A stretch of DNA of 64,000 nt from Deltaproteobacteria bacterium (GCA_016218725.1 JACRDB010000065.1:32508-96507); one strand, 5' to 3'. Shown: positions 25,372-34,038, counted from the first letter of the stretch. A program made the numbers and translations. The notes: a model not told the origin generated them from the sequence alone.

Positions 25372-26911
25372 GCGCGGCCTCCGCCGGGCGCGCGTGGTTC
25401 TCGCGGAGCCACGTCGCCAGACGGCCGATGCGAAACCTGTGGGTGTCCGCGTGCAGGATGCCGTAGCGCGCGAGCGCGTCGTCGAGGCGTGCCTCGGACG
25501 CGCCGCCGATCCAGGGGACGTCGTAGGCGAGGTGCACGAGGTAGCCGCCCCCGCGCGGGTCGATGTCGTTCGCCGCGTTCACGAGTTCGCGCATGTCCTC
25601 GTCGACCTCGCGAGCGAACCGCGACAGCACACGTCGCACGACGATACCGTCGATGCTGGCCGGGGTTCGCTCCGTCGTCGGGACGTGCTGGTCGACGAGG
25701 TCGCCGAGCGTGCGTGCAAGCGCGGGATGGCCACCAGTCTCCTGCACGACGAGCTCCAGTGCGTCAGGCTCGAAGCGCAACGCCATGCGGCAGCCGATCT
25801 TGCGGACCATGCCGCGGCACTCCTCTGGCGCGAGGCCCGCCAGGGCCATGTCGCGGAGGAAGCGATACATGGGGTTGTCGGTGCCGTCGATCCGCGCAGG
25901 CGCGAGCAGCCGCTGGTTGCGGCCGGCGAGCACGAAGCCGAAACGGGTCGGGTGCCCTTGAGCGACGCCTCGCAGCCAGGTCAGCAGGTCGAGGCCATCC
26001 TGTCGGGGGATCCGTCCGTTGAGCAGCACCTCGTACTCGTCGAGGATGAGCAGGAGCCGCGCGTCGGTCATCTGCGCGACTGTCTCCTGGAGACGCAGCA
26101 GCGGGTCCGCGTCAGGCGACGCGCGGAGCCCGGCGCGTCTTACCTCGCGATCGAGCTGACGGCCGATCAGCTCGGCGACGCCCGCGAGGTTGCGCCGGGG
26201 GTAAGGGGTCTCCAGGAGATCGACCTCGACGGGCAAGACGCGCCGCGCGCCCGCGTCGGCTTCGCGAAACTTTTCGGTGACGCGCCGCAGGAGCGATGTC
26301 TTGCCGACCTTGCGCAGCCCGAAGACCCCGACGCAGTGTCCCTGGAGTACGTCGCGCTCGAGCGCCTCGAACTCCTTCTCCCGGCCGAAGAACTGTGGCC
26401 CTGCGGCGGGCAGTCGGAGGTCGAAGAGCCTGCGGCGGCCGAGGGCCTCGCGCAGCAGCTCGCGCAGCCAGCTCTGGAGGTCGGCGGTCGTCCTGAAGGT
26501 CTCGTCCGAGACGAAGAGGTACGCGCGGTTCTCGGGGACGGCCGGACCGAGGCGGTCTCTCGCCTCGGGGTCCCGCGCGATGACGAGCACGAAGCCCGGG
26601 TCGATGCGGACCTCCTCCCTGAGGATCCGCTCCACACGCGCGATGTCGTTCGCCTGGACCTCCTGCCATGGCGTGCAGAGCACGAGCACCTCGGGCGCGA
26701 GTTCGAAGTGCCGCTGGAGCGCCGCCGCGGGCTTTGCCAGCACCACCCAGGAGCTCCGGGCGGCGCCGGTGCGAAGCTCCCGCAGCGCAGTGGGCTCCAG
26801 GTCCGCCTTCCGCAGGCGCTCGCGCAGCCACGACCAACCTGGCCATTGGGTCCCGAACACTTGGAAGTAGGCCCTGAGCTCCTGTTCGCTCTGATGGCCA
26901 ACCACGCACAT
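25364..26911 (-). CDS. P-loop ATPase, first gene of a two-ATPase cassette
   Basis: A 515-residue protein from ATG at 26911. Residues 1-165 form a domain I do not recognise (QSEQELRAYF, LEPTALRELRTG, PEVLVLCTPWQE). Then comes the ATPase entry motif FFGREKEFEAL (174-184), Walker A VFGLRKVGKTSLL (196-208) and Walker B LLLILDEYEVLL (286-297). The C-terminal part is helical, with a winged-helix-like end (RLDDALARYGILHADTHRFRI). It overlaps the second ATPase gene by 8 bp. The N-terminal domain probably senses or binds a partner and the ATPase drives assembly; the second protein carries the nuclease-like tail. This division of labour is inference. Confidence 0.82.
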   Translation of the reverse strand: MCVVGHQSEQELRAYFQVFGTQWPGWSWLRERLRKADLEPTALRELRTGAARSSWVVLAKPAAALQRHFELAPEVLVLCTPWQEVQANDIARVERILREEVRIDPGFVLVIARDPEARDRLGPAVPENRAYLFVSDETFRTTADLQSWLRELLREALGRRRLFDLRLPAAGPQFFGREKEFEALERDVLQGHCVGVFGLRKVGKTSLLRRVTEKFREADAGARRVLPVEVDLLETPYPRRNLAGVAELIGRQLDREVRRAGLRASPDADPLLRLQETVAQMTDARLLLILDEYEVLLNGRIPRQDGLDLLTWLRGVAQGHPTRFGFVLAGRNQRLLAPARIDGTDNPMYRFLRDMALAGLAPEECRGMVRKIGCRMALRFEPDALELVVQETGGHPALARTLGDLVDQHVPTTERTPASIDGIVVRRVLSRFAREVDEDMRELVNAANDIDPRGGGYLVHLAYDVPWIGGASEARLDDALARYGILHADTHRFRIGRLATWLRENHARPAEAAHA

Positions 26912-27056
26912 GCAGCCGAGCGTAGCAGACGAGCCCGCCTGGCAGCAAGCGGTGCGCGACCCGTGTGGGCCGCTGTTCACGGAGTCGACGCGTCGGTCTG
27001 TGGATCAGAGCGCAGGAGCGAGATGCTTGTCGGGTCAAGGCGGCAAGATGCGTCGA

Positions 27057-27377
27057 GAGGGCGCCCTGGCGCCCGACGGGCTCGCCGGGCTGCGGGTGTT
27101 CCTCCGCGCGGGCTGCCAGGAGTGCCATAACGGCGTGGGCGTCGGTGGAGGGAGCTTCCAGCGCATGTCCCGCCACGGGGACTACTTCGCAGCGCGCGGC
27201 GACGCCTCGCCCGCGGACCTCGGGCGCTACAACATCACGCGCCGCGACGAGGACCGCCGGGTGTTTCGCGTATTCACCGACGTCGAGGTGCGCGCCGTGG
27301 TGTGCTTCCTCCGGAGCCTCGACGAGGGCGCCGCCTCCTCGGCGGCCGCTTGCGCGACGCCCTCTCCCGCGCGATGA
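27057..27377 (+). pseudogene. Truncated and internally deleted copy of the cytochrome c peroxidase gene
   Basis: The sequence matches the 3' half of the peroxidase gene (from about 22809 to 23237) almost base for base. It lacks the first haem half and has lost about 105 bases, from after GTTTCGCGTA to the TTCACCGACG words, removing the FRVPTLRN region. The second haem motif GCQECHNG is still readable. It is not expected to be functional. Confidence 0.9.
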
Positions 27378-27403
27378 TCCCGAGGGGAGCAGTTGGCAGA
27401 GCC

Positions 27404-27586
27404 ATGTCACTCATCGAAGCGCTGGAGGGCGAGGGATGGAAGGGGTGTCTCGCACGCACCTTCGAGGCATGGCTCCTCGCGAACGGTCGCTCGAATGCTG
27501 AGATGGCCGCCCTGTATGAGATCGTCGACGCGTGGCTCGACGTTGTCCTTCCCCCTCCGAGTACGGGCCTGGAGCGCAACGGATGA
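27404..27586 (+). CDS. Small hypothetical protein
   Basis: A 60-residue acidic protein (MSLIEALEGEGWKGCLARTF...). It is the intact version of the deleted copy at 23264-23383. Conservation of start, stop and frame in both copies suggests it was once a real gene behind the peroxidase. There is no signal peptide, membrane segment or recognised domain. The ribosome site is weak. Confidence 0.5.
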   Translation: MSLIEALEGEGWKGCLARTFEAWLLANGRSNAEMAALYEIVDAWLDVVLPPPSTGLERNG

Positions 27587-27726
27587 ATCCATGCCCAGCC
27601 TCGGCGCCGAGGCCGTTGCATCCGACGTGACGTTCTGGGGCTCGGCGCGCCCTCGGTGACCAGCGCTCCGAGGATTCGCCGTGGCATGATGTAGGCGGAG
27701 GTAGGCAGGAGGGCCCTCGGGCGTCC

Positions 27727-27750
27727 AAAGACTATGGCGCCATAGTCTTT
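27727..27750. promoter_or_regulatory. Perfect 24-bp palindrome, candidate operator or terminator
   Basis: The bases read AAAGACTATGGC followed by its exact reverse complement, centred on GGCGCC. It lies 80 bp before the TTG start of the membrane protein gene and 140 bp after the small ORF. It is much less GC-rich than its surroundings. It could be a binding site for a dimeric regulator or a stem with a four-base loop; no T-run follows. Confidence 0.5.
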
Positions 27751-27829
27751 GCGCCCCGGTCCCTTTCCCCCCGCCGGACCCGCGGGGAGCAGGCGCGTCG
27801 TATGATCGGAGGACTACGGAGGGAAGGCT

Positions 27830-28867
27830 TTGGACCCATTCGAGCGGAAGGCCTTGCCAGAGGGAGCGTGGCTCAAGCGCGCCGCGGGCGGCGCCCTGGT
27901 GGTGGTCCCGCTGGGGCTCCTGGGGCTCATCGGGACACCCACGGTCGTAGCTGTTGCGCCCCGCGACGAGGTGGACCGGGCCCTCGGCGACACACCATGG
28001 CGCGGTGTGCACGAGAGTCACGGGTGCGTCGAGGTCGAGCGTGTGGTGGACGGCCCTCACGGCTCGGGCTCCGGGCGAACGCGCTGCGAGGGCGGGCCGC
28101 TGGTGTTCGAACTCGCGTCACGGAGCTACGCCCACGAGGTGTCGAGCTACGGCATCTCGTGGCGGAGCGTGAGCCCCGGGCAGGTCATCTCGTGCGCGGG
28201 CGAGGGGGGGACGCGGCTGGACCCCACGAACGGCGCGCTGGTGCCGTATGGCACCGAGGTGCGCTTCGAGCACCGTCAGGACGAGACCGGCACGCTCCAC
28301 GAGTACCGCTGCAGGACCTACCACCGGAGGCGCGAAGACGCCCGCGACGCCACCCCCAGCGAGGAGCGCCCCGACGAGGAGACCGTCATCGCGCTGCGGC
28401 GGTACCGACCGACGGCGCTGTCCCTGCTCGCGGGCGGCAGGGTGGACCTCGTCGCCCAGGCTGCGAGGCAGGGCTGGGCCTCGCGGCTCTGGGTCGGCGC
28501 GGCGTTCCTCGTCCTGGCTGCGTGGCTCCACGCCGTCCGCGAGGGGCGCCCGCGCTGGAGCAGCCTCGCGCTCCCCTGGGTGCCCGCGAGGGTGTCGGAG
28601 GATGGGACCCTCCGTCTGGATCGCGCAGGCGCCGCGGTGTGCCAGGGTCCAATGCCGCCAGCGGGCACGTCGGTCCTGGTGCTTCTGGACGAGCCGACGG
28701 AGGCACCCTACCGGGAGGGCGACCCTCGGCGTGTCACGGAGCTGCGCGTCGGGACCTACGACGATCTTCGAGCGGCCGTCGCGTGGGCTGCGCGGTGGCG
28801 CTGGGGCGGCTCCCTCGCGCTGTCGGCGGCCGCGCTCGTGGCGGTGGTGATCGCGCGGTGGGGCTGA
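27830..28867 (+). CDS. Hypothetical membrane protein
   Basis: A 345-residue protein starting with TTG at 27830; GGAGGGAAGG directly upstream decides the start. There are three hydrophobic segments: near residues 20-42, 215-235 (WVGAAFLVLAAWLHAV) and at the C-terminus (LALSAAALVAVVIA). Between the first two is a probable extracytoplasmic domain with a few cysteines (HGCVEVE, RTRCEGG, VISCAGEG, YRCRTYHRR). No family recognised. A fragment of it recurs at 23432-23550 behind the intact peroxidase gene, so it once belonged to the duplicated peroxidase locus. Confidence 0.72.
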   Translation: MDPFERKALPEGAWLKRAAGGALVVVPLGLLGLIGTPTVVAVAPRDEVDRALGDTPWRGVHESHGCVEVERVVDGPHGSGSGRTRCEGGPLVFELASRSYAHEVSSYGISWRSVSPGQVISCAGEGGTRLDPTNGALVPYGTEVRFEHRQDETGTLHEYRCRTYHRRREDARDATPSEERPDEETVIALRRYRPTALSLLAGGRVDLVAQAARQGWASRLWVGAAFLVLAAWLHAVREGRPRWSSLALPWVPARVSEDGTLRLDRAGAAVCQGPMPPAGTSVLVLLDEPTEAPYREGDPRRVTELRVGTYDDLRAAVAWAARWRWGGSLALSAAALVAVVIARWG

Positions 28868-28912
28868 GGCGCGCGGGAGGGCAGAATCCTCAACGATTCC
28901 GAGATTTTACGG

Positions 28913-28933
28913 CAGTGCGAGGAGGGGGACTTG
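28913..28933. repeat. 21-bp copy of the tRNA-Leu 3' end, att-like
   Basis: The 21 bases are identical to 30942-30962, which hold the acceptor 3' strand and part of the T-arm of tRNA-Leu, in the same orientation. The rest of a tRNA is absent here. Such partial tRNA copies typically mark the far end of an integrated element. The roughly 290 bases between 28868 and 29158 hold nothing else I can name. Confidence 0.7.
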
Positions 28934-29158
28934 CATGCACGCCCCCGGGCACGAATCGTCGCCATGGGCGCTGAATCGTTCGGGTTCCCGGGGACCCACG
29001 GACGGTTGGTTTCGGCGCGCGGACGCTCCTCACGGGTTTCTTCGCGGCCGCCCCGCTTCTGACAGAACCCGCCCTAAGGCTGGGGTCCCTTTGGCCGTCC
29101 CTTGACCAGGATGTTGGCAAGCCCGCTGCCTCGGCCGCCAGGCCAGGAGGGGGAGTCG

Positions 29159-29599
29159 TCACCCGAGCCGAAGTACCACCTCCGGGCCGTCGTTGGACCT
29201 CTGTTCACGCACGGGAATGAAGCCGTTGCGCGCCAGTGCCTTCACCGACGCGATGTTGCTGACGAGCACCGTCGCGAAGATCGGCCGCGAGGCATCCACC
29301 TGCACCATCAGCCGCACCGCCTCGGTGGCGATTCCCTTGCCCCAGTGCTTGTTCGCGACGCGGTAGCCGATGAAGCGCTCGTCGCCCTGGACGAAGGTGT
29401 TGATGGTGCCGACCACAGCACCGTCGGCGGTGATCGTCCGTAGCGTCACCGACGGGTCGGCTGTGATCCGCGCGATCCACGCACCGAACTCCGCCCGTGA
29501 GCGGGCGGGTACGGTCGTCGCCACCTGCGCCGGGTCGGCCTGCCACGCGAAGTGCAACTCGTCGTCCGAGGGCTCACGAGGGCGGAGCGCGATCTCCAT
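29159..29599 (-). CDS. GNAT-family N-acetyltransferase
   Basis: A 146-residue protein from ATG at 29599. It has the GNAT layout: beta-strands around FIGYRVANKHWGKGIATEAV (acetyl-CoA pyrophosphate loop, KHWGKGIATEA) and the late motif SVKALARNGFIPV. The RimJ-like N-terminus (ALRPREPSDDELHFAWQAD) suggests acetylation of a protein or small amine. It lies between the tRNA-Leu gene and the tRNA fragment and could be cargo of a former element. Confidence 0.88.
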   Translation of the reverse strand: MEIALRPREPSDDELHFAWQADPAQVATTVPARSRAEFGAWIARITADPSVTLRTITADGAVVGTINTFVQGDERFIGYRVANKHWGKGIATEAVRLMVQVDASRPIFATVLVSNIASVKALARNGFIPVREQRSNDGPEVVLRLG

Positions 29600-29767
29600 G
29601 CGTCGATTACACCAGACCTCGCAGTGAGCGTCCAGACCCGCGTCACGCAGTTGCTCGCGCGGCCTCGTCCTACGACGCGGTCCTGCTCGGGTGGGAGCGT
29701 GTAGTGGTCCACGGGCTCGCAGGGACCAGCCGTGTGGAGGCGGCCCGTCATCGCGCACGCTGCGAAC

Positions 29768-30145
29768 CTACCCGAGGTCGTTCGTCGTGAACCCACCTCG
29801 CGCGATCACGTCCTGCAGCCGACGGAAGCAGGTGTGCTCGTACGCGACGCCACGCTCGTCGGGCATGTACACGGTGAGCGGCGGCGTGGTGAAGAAGCGA
29901 ATGAAGCGGTCTTGCGGCTCGTGAAACCAGTCTCGATCGCCCACCGGCAGCCACCGCGGACGTAGCCCCGCGCGGGCCAGCAGCCGACGCAGCCTCCGGG
30001 GCCAGGGCCAGTCGGCGATGGAGGCCAGGAGCACCGTCACCAGGCGCCCCTCGGAGACGAGCTCCAGTCGGTCGGGTCGCGCCGTCACTTCGGTGACGCC
30101 CGCCAGTCCTTCGACGCGGCTGGGCACGAACCGCAGAGACTCCAT
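29768..30145 (-). CDS. Hypothetical protein
   Basis: A 125-residue protein. ATG at 30145 stands 7 bases from a G-rich ribosome site; a GTG two codons earlier (30151) would be too close to it. It is rich in Arg and aromatic residues (DWPWPRRLRRLLARAG, WFHEPQDRFIRFFTTPP) with no membrane segment. No family recognised. It lies about 170 bp upstream of the acetyltransferase on the same strand. Confidence 0.6.
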   Translation of the reverse strand: MESLRFVPSRVEGLAGVTEVTARPDRLELVSEGRLVTVLLASIADWPWPRRLRRLLARAGLRPRWLPVGDRDWFHEPQDRFIRFFTTPPLTVYMPDERGVAYEHTCFRRLQDVIARGGFTTNDLG

Positions 30146-30907
30146 CGGCACGCCCCCCGGTCAAGCAGCCGAGCAGAGCACCGCGCCGACGCGGCATCCC
30201 TGCGCACCGAGCCTGTTGTCACGACGAATAGCCACGCGAGAGATGTATCACAGGCCTTGGGGGGGGCGCCGTTGGGGTGACCCCCTCATGGCGTTCTTGC
30301 CGAACCACCTGGGGATTGCGGTGTGGCGATCCAGCACCGCGGCGGCGTGATTGTGACCCGGGTTGTATCGAGGACGCTCCTCGGAGTCGGGCCCAGGAGG
30401 TTCGGGGTCCTCCGGGAGCGGCCATGATCTTCCAGAGGGAGGGCCTCAGCCCCCGTCGGAGGAGTCCTCACAGTCTCGAACCAGGGGGCGGACCCACTTT
30501 CGCGAGCGCGGTCGGGTCCATTTTGGTGAGCGCTGACTGGCTTCGTACGTCGACGACCAAGCACACTCCCCCACGGCCGTGCTCGCTGCGTGGCCCGCGG
30601 TGCACCGCGTGTTCACGGAGCGCGTCCGTTCCACCACGGCCTCGCGGAGACCGGCGGGCGGTTGAGGCAGCGGTCGCGTCATCCTCCGACGGGGTGCCAC
30701 CCGTCGGCCGCCCAGCGGTGAAGCACCGGGGCGGGGGCGCCGGGGTTCCAGCGGCGGGGATGTGCCACGAACGCTACGAACAGCTCTCCATGGACGCGGC
30801 GCGCGAGGGCCGCGAGCGGGTCGAGGTAGTGGCTCGGCCTGGGCGTCGCGGGCGCGACGACGAGGCTCTGCGGCGTGGCCCGGCACACGAGCTGTCACAA
30901 AACGACG
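30146..30907. other. Gene-poor stretch
   Basis: About 760 bases without a gene I can support. A minus-strand open frame at 30679-30888 (69 codons) reads somewhat like protein (DPLAALARRVHGELFVAFV) and might be the remnant of a broken gene. It has no ribosome site or complete fold. The low coding density fits a degraded insertion next to the tRNA. Confidence 0.45.
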
Positions 30908-30940
30908 AAGCCCCCGAAACCTGTTTGGTTTCGGGGGCTT
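30908..30940 (-). terminator. Rho-independent terminator of tRNA-Leu
   Basis: A perfect 14-bp inverted repeat (30908-30921 with 30927-30940) encloses the 5-base loop. On the minus strand it lies 4 bases after the tRNA 3' end and is followed by a T-rich stretch ending in GTTTTG. Confidence 0.85.
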
Positions 30941-30944
30941 ACAG

Positions 30945-31026
30945 TGCGAGGAGGGGGACTTGAACCCCCACGGTGTTACCCGCTAGCACCTCAAGCTAGT
31001 GCGTCTGCCAATTCCGCCATCCTCGC
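30945..31026 (-). tRNA. tRNA-Leu (anticodon GAG)
   Basis: Read leftwards from 31026, the acceptor GCGAGGA pairs with TCCTCGC and A is the discriminator. The D-arm contains GGCAGACGC. The anticodon stem CTAGC/GCTAG encloses the loop TTGAGGT, giving anticodon GAG. A long variable arm (GGGTAACACC) marks a class II tRNA. The T-arm is GGGG-TTCAAGT-CCCC. CCA is not encoded. A 21-bp copy of the 3' end lies at 28913-28933. Confidence 0.95.
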
Positions 31027-31148
31027 GACGGGATGGGTAGGGTGCCACGCTCCCTGTCCGCTGTCAACCCCCCGGGCCCCTTTGGGGGCTTGTCGCGGCG
31101 CCCCCGCGAGACTACCATCGCTTCCCCTTTTCGGAGGCACCAGGAACC

Positions 31149-31901
31149 ATGAGCGGGCACTCACGCTGGTCGACCATCAAGCACAAGAAGGCTGCTTCGG
31201 ACGCCAAGAAGGGCAAGGTCTGGACCAAGCTCATCAAGGAGATCGCCGTGGCCGCGCGAATGGGCGGCGGGGACCCGAGCGGCAACCCCCGCCTGCGCAA
31301 GGCCATGGACGCCGCCCGCGCGGAGAACATGCCCACGGACAACATCAACCGGGCCGTCAAGCGCGGCACCGGCGAGGACGGCGCCGTCTCCTACGAGGAG
31401 GTCATGTACGAGGGCACCGGCCCCGCGGGCACGCTCATCCTGGTGGACGTGCTCACGGACAACCGCAACCGCACCGCCGCGGAGCTGCGCAAGATCTTCG
31501 AGAAGGGCGGCGGCTCCATGGGCGCCGCGGGCGCCGCGGCCTGGGGCTTCGAGCGCAAGGGCCACGTGCGCCTGGACCGCAAGGCCGCCACCGAGGAGCA
31601 GCTCTTCGACGTGGCCCTCGGCGCCGGCGCCGAGGACATCGCCGAGGACGGCGACGAGTGGCTGGTCACCACCCCCGCGGCGGAGGTGGACGTGGTCCGC
31701 GCCGCGCTGGAGAAGGCCAGGGTGGCGGTCAAGAACGCCCAGCTCGTGCGCGTGGCCAAGAACTCCGTCAGCGTCGCCGGCCGCGACGCCGAGGTGCTCC
31801 TGCGCCTGGTCGAGACCCTCGACGACCACGACGACGTGCAGAGCGTCTGGGCCAACCTCGAGGTCTCCGACGAGGAGCTCGCCCGCCTCTCCGAGGGCTG
31901 A
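31149..31901 (+). CDS. yebC: YebC/PmpR-family protein
   Basis: A 250-residue protein of normal length for the family. The N-terminus is diagnostic (MSGHSRWSTIKHKKAASDAK), followed by LIKEIAVAAR, NPRLRKAMDAARAENMP and YEGTGPAGTLI. The ribosome site GGAGG lies 14 bases upstream. Members bind DNA as regulators, and recent work links some to ribosomes translating proline-rich stretches. The gene is cytoplasmic and stands alone between the tRNA and a convergent lipoprotein gene. Confidence 0.97.
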   Translation: MSGHSRWSTIKHKKAASDAKKGKVWTKLIKEIAVAARMGGGDPSGNPRLRKAMDAARAENMPTDNINRAVKRGTGEDGAVSYEEVMYEGTGPAGTLILVDVLTDNRNRTAAELRKIFEKGGGSMGAAGAAAWGFERKGHVRLDRKAATEEQLFDVALGAGAEDIAEDGDEWLVTTPAAEVDVVRAALEKARVAVKNAQLVRVAKNSVSVAGRDAEVLLRLVETLDDHDDVQSVWANLEVSDEELARLSEG

Positions 31902-31916
31902 GCCCGGCCCCGCGGT

Positions 31917-32588
31917 TCAGCCGTCGCGGCCCTTGCGCGGGAGGCAGTACCCCGTGCGCTCGCCGATGCGGTAGGGCTCGCAGCGCGTGTTCCACGGGGC
32001 GCAGTCCGCGTCCGTGTCGCAGAGCCTCACGCACTGGCTCTGCGCCGCCAGGCCCGAGAGGTTCAGGCACGCCACCAGCCGCGGGAGGTACCCCGGGCAC
32101 TGCCTCGCGTCCGTGCAGCCGACCTCCGTGCACGTCGCCGCGCTTCCCCCGAGGAGCACCGCCGCGATGCAGCTGGTGCCGTCCCGGCACGCCGCCCCCA
32201 CCGGCTCGCAGCGCTGGTACGCCAGCGCGGGAGGGCCGCTTGCCCCGATGGGCACGCAGCGCCCCACGCCCTGCACGCTCGCCCGGTCGCACCAGGTGCC
32301 GCTGCGGCACCCCAGGGCGCAGCCCCGGTAGCACAGCCCCTGGGGCTCCCCCGGCGCGCGCACGCACTGGCCGTCCAGGCTCGGGCACTCCTCCGTGGTG
32401 TTGCAGGTGCGCGTACACAGGTGCGCCGGCCCCGTCCCCTCGGCGCTGCGCGGCGCCTGGAGGCAGCTCATCCCGAAGGTGCAGCGGTCCCCCGGGTCGC
32501 AGCGCTCGTACACCAGCCGGAGGGGCGCCTCGCCGACGCAGCACAAGAGGACGGCGAGGCCGAGGGACAAGGTTCGCGCGCCAGCCAT
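31917..32588 (-). CDS. Cys-rich secreted protein or lipoprotein
   Basis: A 223-residue protein with an N-terminal signal (LSLGLAVLLCC) and more than 20 cysteines in repeated units of the type CDPGDRCTFGMSCL, CVRAPGEPQGLCYRGC and CDTDADCAPWNTRC. Each unit resembles the disulfide-rich surface repeats common in myxobacteria. It starts 33 bp after the stop of the related gene 32622-33410. Function unknown; a structural or adhesive envelope role is inferred. Confidence 0.75.
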   Translation of the reverse strand: MAGARTLSLGLAVLLCCVGEAPLRLVYERCDPGDRCTFGMSCLQAPRSAEGTGPAHLCTRTCNTTEECPSLDGQCVRAPGEPQGLCYRGCALGCRSGTWCDRASVQGVGRCVPIGASGPPALAYQRCEPVGAACRDGTSCIAAVLLGGSAATCTEVGCTDARQCPGYLPRLVACLNLSGLAAQSQCVRLCDTDADCAPWNTRCEPYRIGERTGYCLPRKGRDG

Positions 32589-32621
32589 GGGCTGGCGTGG
32601 ATGCTACACGACCCGGAGACG

Positions 32622-33410
32622 CTACGGGGCGCAGATCCGGATCTGGGCGCCGCCGCCCGCGGTGACCTGGAGGCACTGGGTCCCGTAGGGCGTGCAGTCC
32701 GCGCCGGAGTCGCACAGCCGCACGCACTGGAACATCGTGGGGTTGCCCGTGAGGTTCACGCACTCCACGCTCTGCCGCGCGGCGCCAGGGACATAACCCG
32801 GGCACATGGCCGCCTGGCCGCTGGTGCAGGTGATGGTGCAGGTGTTGCCCACGGCCATCCCCGCGCCGCGCGCCAGGGCCTGCACGCAGGTGGTGCCGCC
32901 CGCGCAGGGGGCCCCCGGCGGCGAGCACGACTGGTAAGGCTGCGCCACCATGGTCATGGCGCAGGCGCCGCCCTGGCAGGTGAGCCCGGAGCTACACGCG
33001 TTGCCCGAGCAGCAGGCCTGGCCCGCGCCGCCGCACGCGCTGCCCGTGGTGCCCGCCACGCAGATGGCCAGCGGCGGCGAGGTGTTGGTCTGACCGCACA
33101 CCGTGCTCGACGGGCAGATGGACGCCCCCGAGGCGCAGCCCAGGAAGCACTGCCCGAAGCCCGTGGCGCCGTTCACGATGCACGTCCCGCCCGCGGGGCA
33201 CACGCCCCCGACGGTGCAGGTGGCCGTGCACATGTTCCGGGCCACCCCGCCCACCGCGGTGATCGGGCTGCAGGACAGCCCCGCCGCGCAGAGGTCCCCA
33301 GAGTCGCAGCCCTGGTAGGCCCCTCGGGAGGCGCCCACCTCCACCACGCAGCCGGCGCCCAGCGCGCTCAGCAGCCCCACCAGCCCAAGAATGTTCGTCA
33401 GTCGCTTCAT
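32622..33410 (-). CDS. Cys-rich lipoprotein
   Basis: A 262-residue protein starting at ATG 33410 after GAGGAGCACAC. The lipoprotein signal ends ALGAGC. The body has repeated disulfide-rich units (CDSGDLCAAGLSCSP, CTVGGVCPAGGTC, CDSGADCTPYGTQC) like those of its two neighbours, so the three are probably one family made by tandem duplication. The 268 bases upstream (33411-33678) hold no gene and may contain its promoter. Confidence 0.78.
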   Translation of the reverse strand: MKRLTNILGLVGLLSALGAGCVVEVGASRGAYQGCDSGDLCAAGLSCSPITAVGGVARNMCTATCTVGGVCPAGGTCIVNGATGFGQCFLGCASGASICPSSTVCGQTNTSPPLAICVAGTTGSACGGAGQACCSGNACSSGLTCQGGACAMTMVAQPYQSCSPPGAPCAGGTTCVQALARGAGMAVGNTCTITCTSGQAAMCPGYVPGAARQSVECVNLTGNPTMFQCVRLCDSGADCTPYGTQCLQVTAGGGAQIRICAP

Positions 33411-33678
33411 GTGTGTGCTCCTCGGAGGTCGTTCCCCGGAATGACAGGCCGCCTCTGGCCCTTCGGGTGGTCTCTGGCCTTCAGTGGGGGCGCTCCGCCC
33501 TCCTTTGGCCTTCGACGAGGTCCAATGCGGCTTTTATTCCAACCCGCGGCGGAGCCTACGCCACCTCGCGTCGAAAATCTCCCCCAGAGGCCATGTTTCC
33601 AGCCCCGGAGGGCCCTCCCAGGACCGATTCCGCCTTCCCCGGGTGCGAACCGGTGGTTACTGTAGTGTATCCGAGCGG

Positions 33679-34038
33679 TTACGGCACACAGGCCGTCAGG
33701 GACTCCCCGGACACCCCCACCAGCGGGCGGCAGACGGTCCCCGGGGTGCAGTCCCAGGGCTCCGCACAGAAGAGCAGGCACACCCCCCCGGAGCTCTGCC
33801 CCGGAGGGCGTACACAGACCCTCGCTACCCCACCGGCGGTGGCCATGGGGCAGTCGGCGTCGGTCTGGCACCCGTCGGAGCAGAGGTGCCGCGGGACCAT
33901 GTCCCGTGGGACGGTCATGCAGCGGGTGGGCTGGGAACATGCCTGGCCCGGGACACACGGCTCGTAGGGGCCCGCATGCTCCGTGGGCGCGCAGGCTACG
34001 AGCCATAGAACCCAACACCAGAGCGCGCGGCGAGCCAT
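33679..34038 (-). CDS. Small Cys-rich lipoprotein
   Basis: A 119-residue protein from ATG at 34038 (MARRALWCW). The signal ends LVACA. The body has the same disulfide-rich units as the next two genes downstream (CVPGQACSQPTRC, CSDGCQTDADCPM, CAEPWDCTPGTVC). It begins 42 bp after the predicted barrel gene, so it may be the last gene of that operon. Confidence 0.75.
   Translation of the reverse strand: MARRALWCWVLWLVACAPTEHAGPYEPCVPGQACSQPTRCMTVPRDMVPRHLCSDGCQTDADCPMATAGGVARVCVRPPGQSSGGVCLLFCAEPWDCTPGTVCRPLVGVSGESLTACVP

Noticed and set aside
28913..28933. A second tRNA gene
   Set aside because: Only the acceptor end and part of the T-arm are present; no anticodon arm can be formed.
30679..30888. 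Small minus-strand gene of 69 codons
   Set aside because: It reads partly like protein but has no ribosome site, family or conserved partner; kept only as a possible remnant.
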